Assembly (NCBI GenBank): GCA_021738625.1 | Contig: JAIPBS010000020.1 | Location: 1 to 64,000 of the forward strand | Origin: Bacteroidales bacterium | Lineage (GTDB): Bacteria > Bacteroidota > Bacteroidia > Bacteroidales > JAIOZK01 | Direction of reading: 5' to 3' | Length of the DNA stretch: 64,000 nucleotides | Shown here: positions 50,383 to 58,195 of the stretch, piece by piece | How positions within the stretch are numbered: position 1 is the stretch's first letter | How the letters are laid out: every line of letters begins with the position of its first letter | Translations under genes and position numbers: made by a program | Notes under the pieces: model-generated | What the model was told of the DNA's origin: nothing | Databases searched by the model: none | The model's input: only the letters and a program-made list of their open reading frames with translations

Positions 50383-51171
50383 TTACCAGTCTTTTTCTTT
50401 GGCTTTTGAACCCTGTGCTTTGATCCGCTGTTCAATGAGCTTTTTCAGGGTTTCTTTCTCTTCATTGCTCAATGCGTCCAGCATGCGTTGGGCGTCTTCT
50501 TTTGAAATTTTCAGGGGTTGCTGTTGCTGTTCATTCTTTTGTTCTTCTTCTTTTTGTCCCTGCTGTTGATCCTGCTTTTGTTGCTCCTGTTCTTGCTGTT
50601 TTTGCTGGTCTTTCTGTTGATCTTGTTTTTGCTGGTCTTCTTTCTGCTGATCCTGTTTTTGTTTGTCCTGCTGATCTTTCCGATCTTCGTTTTTCTGATC
50701 CTGCTTGTTCTGGTCGTTATTCTGTTGTTGTTGCTGTTGTTGCTGCTTCAGCATCATTTTGGCATATTGCAGGTTGTATTTGGTATCGAGATCATCCGGT
50801 TTAAGTTTGAGAGCTTTTTTATAAGCTTCAATGCTTTCCTCATATTTTTTCTCTTTCAGGAGCGAATTTCCCAGGTTGTGGTATGATCCGGCTTTGATCT
50901 GTTCTTCCTCTGCCTTTTCGCTGATCTCCATGAATTTTTTACCTGATTCGGTGAAGTTTTCCTGTTCATACATGGCGTCGCCCAGGTTGAAACCGGCACG
51001 CAGCGATTCCTGGTCGGCGTCGAGGGCTTTCTTATAGCTGATCTCCGCTTCCTGAAAACTGCCTTTTTCAAAGTGCTTATTGCCTTCGCGGATGAGCTTT
51101 GCCTCGCCCTGGGCAAAGATATCCCCGGCCAGGAAGATCAAAAGTAAAGTACATATGTTTTTTAGGTTCAT
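50383..51171 (-). CDS. batC: BatC, TPR protein with Gln/Lys/Asp-rich tail
   Basis: 262 residues from ATG 51171 (MNLKNICTLLLIFLAG), in preference to the track's 51252 which overlaps batB. Signal peptide, three TPR units (NKHFEKGSFQEAEISYKKALDAD, GFNLGDAMYEQENFTESGKKFMEI, SYHNLGNSLLKEKKYEESIEAYKKALKLKPD), then a striking low-complexity stretch of about 75 residues made of Q, K, D, E, N (QQQQQQQQNNDQNKQDQKN and similar). BatC typically bears such a tail. It may be cell-envelope associated, interacting with the vWA proteins. Confidence 0.9.
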   Translation of the reverse strand: MNLKNICTLLLIFLAGDIFAQGEAKLIREGNKHFEKGSFQEAEISYKKALDADQESLRAGFNLGDAMYEQENFTESGKKFMEISEKAEEEQIKAGSYHNLGNSLLKEKKYEESIEAYKKALKLKPDDLDTKYNLQYAKMMLKQQQQQQQQNNDQNKQDQKNEDRKDQQDKQKQDQQKEDQQKQDQQKDQQKQQEQEQQKQDQQQGQKEEEQKNEQQQQPLKISKEDAQRMLDALSNEEKETLKKLIEQRIKAQGSKAKEKDW

Positions 51172-51205
51172 ATCTATATTTCCGCTTTTCCGATCTAACA
51201 AATAT

Positions 51206-52234
51206 CTAACCAAACAAATTAATTTTACCCCTCCACTTGCTTTTTCTTTCAACCATCAAAACTTCAATGATCAAAAGCAACAATGCCACCCCTATAAAAT
51301 ACTGGAAACGGTCTTCATATTCAGAATACATTTTGCTTTCGATCTCTGTTTCTTCCAGTTTGTTGATATCGTCAAATATTTCGTCGAGGCCTGCTTTGGA
51401 ATTGTTTGCCCTGACAAATTTTCCGTTTCCTGCAGCCGCGATCTGCTGTAGCATTTGCTCGTTCAGTTTGGTGATCACAGTATTGCCCTGCCTGTCTTTT
51501 TTAAAACCGATGCGGTTGTTGTATTTGTTGAATACCGGGATGGGTCCGCCTTCGGGTGATCCCATGCCGATGGTGTAAACATTGATTTCTTTTTCGGTTG
51601 CCAGCCGGGCCTGTTCCACGGCGTCTCCCTCATGGTTTTCACCGTCGGTGATCACGATGATGGCTCTGCTGTGATCGTTTTCCTCGAATGATTTTGCAGC
51701 CACCCTTATGGCCTCCCCAATGGCTGTTCCCTGCACCGGAACCGTTTCGGTGTTTACCGATTGGACGAACATTTTTGCCGCTGCATAATCGGTTGTGATG
51801 GGCAGTTGCATATAAGCTTTCCCGGCAAACACAATGATGCCAATGCGATCGCCTTGCAGCCTGTCGATAAGTTTGGAAATGGACTGCCTGGCCCGCTCCA
51901 GCCTGCTGGGTGCAATGTCTTCTGCTTTCATGCTGTTGGATACATCCACCGCAATGATCATGTCGATCCCCTTGCGTTTGATCTCTTCCAGCTTGCTTCC
52001 GATCTGTGGGTTGGCAGCACCAACCACCAACAAGCCGAATGCCAGTATCAGGATCATGAACTTCCAGGCTGTTTTGCCGGCAGAACGTAAAGGCATCAGG
52101 GATGCAACAAGCGAGCTGTCCCCAAACCGCCTGATGGCTTTTTTCTTCCAGCGTATCATCATCCAGAACAGGATGATGAAAACCGGGATCAGCAGCAAGC
52201 CATATAAAAGAATCGTATGTTCAAATCTGATCAT
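51206..52234 (-). CDS. batB: BatB, vWA-domain membrane protein
   Basis: 342 residues. Two N-terminal membrane helices (LYGLLLIPVFIILFWMMI; FMILILAFGLLVVGA) precede a von Willebrand A domain, about 85-285, with the MIDAS motif DVSNSMKAEDIAPSRL, plus TDGENHEGDAVEQA; a final membrane segment near residue 315 (YFIGVALLLLIIEVLMV). The domain faces the periplasm. In Bacteroides BatA/B form complexes with other Bat proteins and are needed for aerotolerance. 15 bp after batA; last residues near batC start. Confidence 0.92.
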   Translation of the reverse strand: MIRFEHTILLYGLLLIPVFIILFWMMIRWKKKAIRRFGDSSLVASLMPLRSAGKTAWKFMILILAFGLLVVGAANPQIGSKLEEIKRKGIDMIIAVDVSNSMKAEDIAPSRLERARQSISKLIDRLQGDRIGIIVFAGKAYMQLPITTDYAAAKMFVQSVNTETVPVQGTAIGEAIRVAAKSFEENDHSRAIIVITDGENHEGDAVEQARLATEKEINVYTIGMGSPEGGPIPVFNKYNNRIGFKKDRQGNTVITKLNEQMLQQIAAAGNGKFVRANNSKAGLDEIFDDINKLEETEIESKMYSEYEDRFQYFIGVALLLLIIEVLMVERKSKWRGKINLFG

Positions 52235-52249
52235 GTTATTTTTAAAGCT

Positions 52250-53251
52250 TTATGGCAATGTTTTTAAATATGTATTTCTAAGCATTACTTCAATAACGAT
52301 CAATCCGATTGCGATCAAAACCAAAGGCAGGAATTCTTCATGCCTTTTTTCGAATTGCGTCACATCGATCTTTGATTTCTCCAGTTGATCGATCTCCTGG
52401 TAAATGGCTTTCAGCTTTTGGTTGCTGGTGGCCCTGAAATATTTTCCGTCGGTCATTTCGGCCACGTCCTTCAAAAGTTTTTCATCAATCTCCACTTCCA
52501 TTTGCACGATCTGCCTTCTGCCGAAGACATCTTGTTGGGGATAGGGTGCGGTTCCGTGACTGCCCACTCCAATGGTGTAAACCCGCACGCCGAACATTTT
52601 GGCGATCTCCGCAGCCGACATGGGATCCACAGATCCCATATTGCTGATGCCGTCGGTGAGCAGGATCACCACCTTGCTGATGGCCTTGCTGTCTTTTAAG
52701 CGATTCACTGCGGTAGCCAGTCCTTCACCTATAGCTGTGCCGTCTTCAATCATCCCGCTTTCCACTTGTTCAAACATGGTGCTGAGCACCCTGTGATCGG
52801 TCGTAAGGGGCACCTGGGTGAAGCTTTCACCACTAAACACCACCAGGCCGATGCGGTCGTTGGGCCGGTTTTGAATGAATTCGAGGGCAACGTTCTTTGC
52901 TGCTTCCAGGCGGTCGGGCTTCAGGTCCATGGCCAACATACTGCCCGAAACGTCCAGGGTCATAACAATGTCGATACCTTCGATGGAAACATCCTGCCGT
53001 TTGCTTGTGGTGTAGGGCCTGGCCAGGGCAATGATAAGCAGGGCAATGGCCAGCAGCCGCAGTACAAACAGGGCGTGGATCAGGTATTGCCTGATGCTCC
53101 TGGGAGACTGCTCAAACACTGAGGTGCTGGAAAGCTGTAAATCCGCATAACGTTTTTTGTGCCTGTACCAGTACCAGGCCGCCATCAGTGGGATCAGTAG
53201 CAACAGCCACAACAAATATGCGTTTGCAAATTCAGGTATATCCTTAAACAT
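52250..53251 (-). CDS. batA: BatA, vWA-domain membrane protein
   Basis: 333 residues. TM segments near 10-26 (YLLWLLLLIPLMAAWYWY) and 58-75, vWA domain with MIDAS DVSGSMLAMDLKPDRLEA and TDGISNMGSVDPMSAAEIA, and a C-terminal membrane segment (FLPLVLIAIGLIVIEVML). Homologous to the downstream batB; together with MoxR and the DUF58 protein it forms the ATPase/vWA module seen in MoxR clusters, which probably assists protein maturation. Starts 2 bp after batX. Confidence 0.93.
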   Translation of the reverse strand: MFKDIPEFANAYLLWLLLLIPLMAAWYWYRHKKRYADLQLSSTSVFEQSPRSIRQYLIHALFVLRLLAIALLIIALARPYTTSKRQDVSIEGIDIVMTLDVSGSMLAMDLKPDRLEAAKNVALEFIQNRPNDRIGLVVFSGESFTQVPLTTDHRVLSTMFEQVESGMIEDGTAIGEGLATAVNRLKDSKAISKVVILLTDGISNMGSVDPMSAAEIAKMFGVRVYTIGVGSHGTAPYPQQDVFGRRQIVQMEVEIDEKLLKDVAEMTDGKYFRATSNQKLKAIYQEIDQLEKSKIDVTQFEKRHEEFLPLVLIAIGLIVIEVMLRNTYLKTLP

Positions 53252-53253
53252 TT

Positions 53254-54252
53254 CTATACTTTTCTTTTTTCCGTACCATCCGAACTTTCTTCTTCTGTTA
53301 CAGTCTTTTCCGCTTCATCAGGTCTTTTTATGGTTTCCTCAACAAAGCTTTCCGCGTTTTTGTAAGACTGATCGTTATCGCCCGGCAGGGGTTTTTCTTT
53401 GGCGAATTTCACCATATCCGCCAGGCTGAACATCTGGGTTAATTTCCCGAGCAATGCTTCATCGACCTCATCCCGTGGAAGCCATTCAAGTATCTCCGGG
53501 CTGATCATCTCCATGGCATTGATGCCGAATCTGCGTTCGATATACATCCTCACAATATCCGTAAGTTCTGTATGGTATTCTTTGATCCTGCCCTGTTGCC
53601 AGAGTTTCTTCTGCTTGAGTTTTTCCAGTTCGTTCAGGGCGATGATATGCGGAGGCAGGGGAGGTTTTGGCCGCAGAAAGGGAATGGTTTTTTCCTTTTT
53701 TCTCCAGACAAAGAAATACAACAACACCACTGCAATTGCAATAAGCCCGGCCAAACCTAGTATCCAGGGCAACAATTCCTTGAACGTATAGGGCGCTTTG
53801 ATGGGCCCTTTGATTGGTTTGATGGCCTGTGTGGTATCCACCTGTATGGTGTTCACCAGCAGTTTATTTTCTTTGGTGATGAAATAATAATCTGTTGTAT
53901 CGGCGGGAAGCCTATAGGCAAATTTCACCGGCGGCACCTTATAATATCCCGAATCGAAGGAGGTGATTGTAATATGCTGCTCCAGCTGTAGCTGATCTTC
54001 ATCTTTTACGATCGAATCGATCTTTGATTTTTTAATGATCTCGATTTCGGATGTGAGCGTATCCTGAAAATCTGGCCAGTCAACCACAACATCTTGCGGT
54101 CCGGTAAAACTCAGGTTGAAACCGATCTGATCACCGATCAGTATGGTATCCTGCTCAAGGGATGCATCCCCTTTGATTTCCTGGGCCTGCATCAGCCGGG
54201 CCGGGATTCCCGTCACCACAAAAAACAATATGAAGATGCGTTTCAATCTCAT
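53254..54252 (-). CDS. BatX-like membrane protein of the Bat operon
   Basis: 332 residues. Signal peptide (RIFILFFVVTGIPARLMQA), an extracytoplasmic beta-sandwich (DASLEQDTILIGDQIGFNLSFTG) resembling DUF4381/oxygen-tolerance N-domains, one membrane segment about 165-190 (LLPWILGLAGLIAIAVVLLYFFVW) and a cytoplasmic helical tail with a DUF4381-type core (ALNELEKLKQKKLWQQGRIKEYHTELTDIVRMYIERRF broken here). Sits between the DUF58 gene (1 bp) and batA (2 bp), an arrangement of coupled translation. Tentative name from position and topology. Confidence 0.8.
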   Translation of the reverse strand: MRLKRIFILFFVVTGIPARLMQAQEIKGDASLEQDTILIGDQIGFNLSFTGPQDVVVDWPDFQDTLTSEIEIIKKSKIDSIVKDEDQLQLEQHITITSFDSGYYKVPPVKFAYRLPADTTDYYFITKENKLLVNTIQVDTTQAIKPIKGPIKAPYTFKELLPWILGLAGLIAIAVVLLYFFVWRKKEKTIPFLRPKPPLPPHIIALNELEKLKQKKLWQQGRIKEYHTELTDIVRMYIERRFGINAMEMISPEILEWLPRDEVDEALLGKLTQMFSLADMVKFAKEKPLPGDNDQSYKNAESFVEETIKRPDEAEKTVTEEESSDGTEKRKV

Positions 54253-54253
54253 G

Positions 54254-55129
54254 TTAAAACCTGGCCTCCCGTTTTTTAAAGAGTTTGATAAGCGGTTTTA
54301 CATAATCCTGGTTTGTTGCGATCTTAACAGCGTCAACCCCGCTTTTAAGGAAAACCTCATTCAGGTATTTGTTGTGCTGCTCCACACCCCTGTAAAAATC
54401 GGCGCGCAATTTTTTGTTGGAGGTGTCGATCCACATCAGCCGGCCCGTTTCTGCATTTTTAACGTGCAGCATACCGATTCGCGGCAGGGCGGTTTCGATG
54501 GGGTCGTAAATTCGTGTGGCGATCAAATCATGCTTGCGGTTGGCAATGCTGATGGCGTTTTCAAAACCGGTATCGAAAAAATCAGACAGAATGAAAGCCG
54601 TGCATTTTTTCTTGATGGCATTGGTGAGATAACGCAGAGCCTCTGCGATATCGGTTTCCCTGTTTTCCGGCTTAAAATCGATCAGCTCGCGTATGATGCG
54701 AAGGATGTGTTTGCTGCCTTTTTTGGGTGGGATAAATTTTTCGACCTTATCGCTGAAAAAGATCACTCCCACTTTATCGTTGTTCTGAATGGCGCTGAAA
54801 GCCAGCACAGCAGCGAGCTCCGTGATCAGGTCTTCTTTCATTCTTTGTTTGGTGCCAAATTCGTTGGACCCGCTTACATCCACCAGTAGCATCACCGTGA
54901 GCTCGCGTTCTTCCTCAAACACCTTAACATAGGGATGGTTGAAGCGGGCCGTTACGTTCCAGTCGATGCTGCGGATGTCATCCCCGTACTGATATTCCCG
55001 CACCTCGCTGAATGCCATACCGCGTCCCTTGAACACACTGTGGTAGTGCCCCGAAAAGATCTGGTTCGACAATCCCCTTGTCTTGATCTCTATCTTACGT
55101 ACCTTTTTAAATATTTCGCTGGTTTCCAC
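54254..55129 (-). CDS. DUF58 (vWA-like) protein of the MoxR/Bat cluster
   Basis: 291 residues, cytosolic. DUF58 signature: SGHYHSVFKGRGMAFSEVREYQYGDDIRSIDWNVTAR then LLVDVSGSNEFGTKQRMK (MIDAS-like) and the late LPRIGMLHVKNAE. Members accompany MoxR AAA+ ATPases and are thought to be their client or partner. Located 52 bp after moxR and 1 bp before batX, with no regulatory gap. Confidence 0.92.
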   Translation of the reverse strand: METSEIFKKVRKIEIKTRGLSNQIFSGHYHSVFKGRGMAFSEVREYQYGDDIRSIDWNVTARFNHPYVKVFEEERELTVMLLVDVSGSNEFGTKQRMKEDLITELAAVLAFSAIQNNDKVGVIFFSDKVEKFIPPKKGSKHILRIIRELIDFKPENRETDIAEALRYLTNAIKKKCTAFILSDFFDTGFENAISIANRKHDLIATRIYDPIETALPRIGMLHVKNAETGRLMWIDTSNKKLRADFYRGVEQHNKYLNEVFLKSGVDAVKIATNQDYVKPLIKLFKKREARF

Positions 55130-55181
55130 CTTCGTTCTTTTGCTTTTCCTGATTTTGCTTTAAAAATTGAACGTGAAATTT

Positions 55182-56174
55182 TTACGGCACTTCAACCGTA
55201 TTCAGCACTTCATTGATGATATCCGAAGTGGTAATGTTTTCTGCTTCGGCTTCATAGGACAGCCCTATGCGGTGTCTGAGCACATCATGCGCCACTGCCC
55301 GCACATCTTCCGGGATCACATAACCCCTTCTTTTGATGAAGGCATAGGCCTTTGCTGCCAGCGCCAGGTTGATGCTTGCCCTGGGCGATCCGCCGTAAGA
55401 GATCATCCCGTCGAAGCGGCTTAACTTGTATTCGGACGGATAGCGTGTGGAGAATACAATGTCTGCAATGTAGTTTTCAATTTTTTCGTCCAGGTAAACT
55501 TCCCTCACGATTCCTCTTGCCTTAAGGATGGCGTCGGGTTCCATTACGGCTTTGGTTTCAGGGAATTTGCCGAAAATGTTCTCGCGCATGATCAGCTTTT
55601 CTTCTTCCTTATTGGGATAATTCACGATCACTTTTAGCATAAAGCGGTCCACTTGTGCCTCGGGCAGGGGATAGGTTCCTTCCTGCTCTAATGGGTTTTG
55701 GGTGGCCATCACCAAAAAAGGCTCTTCCAGTTTATAGGTGCTGTCACCAATGGTGACCTGACGTTCCTGCATGGCTTCGAGCAGGGCGCTTTGCACCTTG
55801 GCCGGCGAGCGGTTGATCTCATCGGCCAAAATAAAGTTGGCAAAAATCGGCCCTTTCTTCACCTGGAATTCTTCCTTTTTCTGGCTGTAAACCATGGTTC
55901 CCAGCAGGTCGGCAGGCAACAGGTCGGGCGTGAACTGGATGCGGTTGTATTTGGCCTTGATGGTATTGGCCAGGGATTTAATGGCCAGGGTTTTGGCCAG
56001 GCCCGGAACCCCTTCCAGCAATATGTGCCCGTTCGACAGCAAGCCGATCAGCATGCTTTCGAGCATGTGCTTCTGGCCTACGATTACCTTGTGCATCTCG
56101 ATCTTGAGCATGTCAACAAAGGCGCTTTCTTTTTGTATCCTCTCGTTCAGTTCCTTGATGTCGGTTTCTTTCAT
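55182..56174 (-). CDS. MoxR-family AAA+ ATPase
   Basis: 330 residues from ATG 56174 (MKETDIKELNERIQKESAF); the track start at 56261 adds residues that would reach into the promoter repeats. AAA+ core: Walker A GVPGLAKTLA (GxPGxxKT), Walker B FILADEINRSPAKVQSALLEAMQERQV, sensor 1 MATQNP, arginine-finger region, sensor 2 GGSPRASINLALAAK. Acts as a chaperone-like ATPase that, with vWA proteins, matures or activates envelope complexes. It is the first gene of the Bat operon and transcribed divergently from the triplicated Asp-box proteins. Confidence 0.95.
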   Translation of the reverse strand: MKETDIKELNERIQKESAFVDMLKIEMHKVIVGQKHMLESMLIGLLSNGHILLEGVPGLAKTLAIKSLANTIKAKYNRIQFTPDLLPADLLGTMVYSQKKEEFQVKKGPIFANFILADEINRSPAKVQSALLEAMQERQVTIGDSTYKLEEPFLVMATQNPLEQEGTYPLPEAQVDRFMLKVIVNYPNKEEEKLIMRENIFGKFPETKAVMEPDAILKARGIVREVYLDEKIENYIADIVFSTRYPSEYKLSRFDGMISYGGSPRASINLALAAKAYAFIKRRGYVIPEDVRAVAHDVLRHRIGLSYEAEAENITTSDIINEVLNTVEVP

Positions 56175-56200
56175 TTTTTTGTTGATTTTTTCTGCAAACG

Positions 56201-56208
56201 CAAAAATA
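56201..56208 (-). promoter_or_regulatory. -7 box of the moxR-bat operon
   Basis: TATTTTTG on the leftward strand fits TAnnTTTG and lies 27 bp before the moxR ATG. No ideal -33 box; the phased GTTAA words begin 23 bp further upstream. Confidence 0.45.
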
Positions 56209-56230
56209 GAAAATGCAGTTGTTGATCCCC

Positions 56231-56268
56231 TGTTAAAAAGTGTTAAAGAACAGGTTAACAAGTGTTAA
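56231..56268. promoter_or_regulatory. Phased (T/G)GTTAA repeats, possible operator
   Basis: TGTTAA at 56231 and 56241, GGTTAA at 56253 and TGTTAA at 56263, spaced 10, 12 and 10 bp, i.e. close to one DNA turn. They lie between the bat operon and the first Asp-box gene, upstream of the bat -7 box. Direct repeats on one DNA face are typical of response-regulator operators; the regulator is unknown. Confidence 0.45.
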
Positions 56269-56345
56269 AATTTATATTAACTTTACGATGATAATCACAA
56301 AGTAGTTGATTCAAAACCAATTTGTATAAACCAAAACCCATTGCC

Positions 56346-58184
56346 ATGAAAAAATCTTTACTGTTTTTAGCGGTTTTGTTAGCTGCCGCTCTGGTATCAG
56401 GCCAGCAGAATTTCGACAAGCTGCGTTATATGCAGCAGCACCATATCCCCATGAACAAGAACCTGGTGGGAGGGGAGTATGAATTTCAGAAAACCTTTAG
56501 CCCGGTGGCTGCTGAAAATACAATGGATGAAGATATTGTAATAGGTGAAACCCGTTACGACCTGCAAACCAATTATTCCATACAAAACAGGATCTATATA
56601 TATGATGACCATACTATTGGCGCTACCTGGACCATGGGATTTGATGAGACTTCCGGTTATCCCAACCGCGGTACAGGTTACAATTATGGTGACGGAATTG
56701 ATTGGGAGCCAATACCAACTCAGAGAATCGAATCGGTACGGACAGGTTGGCCATCATACGCGCCCTATGGAGAAAGCGGTGAAATTGTTGCTTCCCACAC
56801 CACCGACTACCGCATTTGTTTCAGCTGGCGTGAAAACAAGGGGGAAGGCGACTGGAACGAGTTTTTCTTTGAGGGCCCTGAAGGCGGGCCCGGCCTCTGG
56901 TGGAACAGGATGATTACATCAGGGGAAAGCCGGGATACCATTCACTTACTCGCGCTTACCCTGCCTGTGGCCAACGGTGGTTCATTGTATGAAGGGCAGG
57001 ATGGCGCTTTGCTTTATTCCCGCTCTGCCGATGGTGGGCAAACCTGGGATCCGCACAATGTGATCCTGGAAGGGACCGGTGAGGATTATTATCCGGGTCA
57101 TGCCGCAGATATTTATGCCTGGGCCGAACCCAAAGACAATACCCTTGCATTTGTGCTTTTTGACGGTACAACCGACGGGATCATTATGAAGTCGGATGAC
57201 GCCGGTGACGACTGGGAGCGTATTGAGTTCTTTGACGCCCCCTGGGATGGCGGCCCACTGCCGGATGAAACAGGCAGGTTTGGTTCCGGTGACGGTTCTA
57301 ATGCCATAGTAATTGACGACAACCATGATGTTCATGTTGTGTTTGGGCGTTTGTGTCACCGGCAGGAGGGAGGTTCCGGTTATTGGTATCCCTATTCAAC
57401 AGGCATAGTTTACTGGAACGAGAACAAAGAAGATGTGCTTGATACTGTTAAAATAGGATCGGATGTGGTTAATCCTGTTTGGCTGGCAGAAAACGGATAC
57501 CTGGTTTGGAAAGGTCCGAATATTGATTCTCTGGAGGCTGAGTATGCTGCCTACTATTGTTCTATAACAAGTATGTTGCAAATTGCATGCAACGGTTCCG
57601 ATATGATTGTGACAACAAGCGCACCTGCACCTGGTTATGAACAGGATGGAAAAAATTTCAGACATGTTTGGAGTATTAGCTCAGGTGATGGAGGTGAGAC
57701 ATGGGCTTATGCTACGGATCAAACAGGAGATGTTTACCATTTGTTTTCGGAATGCGTGTACCCATCGCTCGCACCTGATTTTAATTGGACGGGCCATGTT
57801 GTTTATCAAACGGATAACACGCCTGGCATTGCTGTTCGTTTTGAGCAACATGGTGTAATCGATAATGAGATTGTTTATTTGCCTTTCTACACCCCGGTAA
57901 GAATAATTGAAAACCATGCTAACGCACTGGGATTTGTCTCTCAAAACTACCCCAATCCTGCAAGCGATGTAACATGGGTCAGGACAACGGTTCTTGGCGA
58001 GGCTCCGCTCAAGCTATACATCACCAATCTTGTCGGTAAAACCGTCATGGAAATCGACAAGGGTGTAGTGGAAACGGGTAGTCACACATTCAGGATCGGG
58101 ACCTGCGATCTGCCTGCAGGCGTTTATCTTTATACGGTCCAATCAGGTAATCAATCACAAACCAAAAAAATGATCAAACAATAA
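56346..58184 (+). CDS. Asp-box (BNR) propeller T9SS cargo, first of three paralogues
   Basis: 612 residues from ATG 56346 (MKKSLLFLAVLLAAALVSGQ); the track's 56322 has eight unlikely extra residues. After the signal: NFDKLRYMQQHHIPMN, IVIGETRYDLQTNYS, QNRIYIYDDHTIGATWTMGF, then Asp boxes SADGGQTW, SDDAGDDW and SSGDGGETW with the typical SxDxGxxW pattern, suggesting a sialidase-like propeller without visible sialidase catalytic residues. C-terminal type A sorting domain (NYPNPASDVTWVRTT ... AGVYLYTVQSGNQSQTKKMI). Probably surface displayed; function unknown. Confidence 0.82.
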   Translation: MKKSLLFLAVLLAAALVSGQQNFDKLRYMQQHHIPMNKNLVGGEYEFQKTFSPVAAENTMDEDIVIGETRYDLQTNYSIQNRIYIYDDHTIGATWTMGFDETSGYPNRGTGYNYGDGIDWEPIPTQRIESVRTGWPSYAPYGESGEIVASHTTDYRICFSWRENKGEGDWNEFFFEGPEGGPGLWWNRMITSGESRDTIHLLALTLPVANGGSLYEGQDGALLYSRSADGGQTWDPHNVILEGTGEDYYPGHAADIYAWAEPKDNTLAFVLFDGTTDGIIMKSDDAGDDWERIEFFDAPWDGGPLPDETGRFGSGDGSNAIVIDDNHDVHVVFGRLCHRQEGGSGYWYPYSTGIVYWNENKEDVLDTVKIGSDVVNPVWLAENGYLVWKGPNIDSLEAEYAAYYCSITSMLQIACNGSDMIVTTSAPAPGYEQDGKNFRHVWSISSGDGGETWAYATDQTGDVYHLFSECVYPSLAPDFNWTGHVVYQTDNTPGIAVRFEQHGVIDNEIVYLPFYTPVRIIENHANALGFVSQNYPNPASDVTWVRTTVLGEAPLKLYITNLVGKTVMEIDKGVVETGSHTFRIGTCDLPAGVYLYTVQSGNQSQTKKMIKQ

Positions 58185-58195
58185 CCAACAATCAA

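Noticed and set aside
50518-50886. ORF of 122 leucine/phenylalanine-rich residues opposite batC
   Set aside because: It is the antisense shadow of the Gln/Lys-rich tail (CAG/AAR read backwards gives Leu/Phe).
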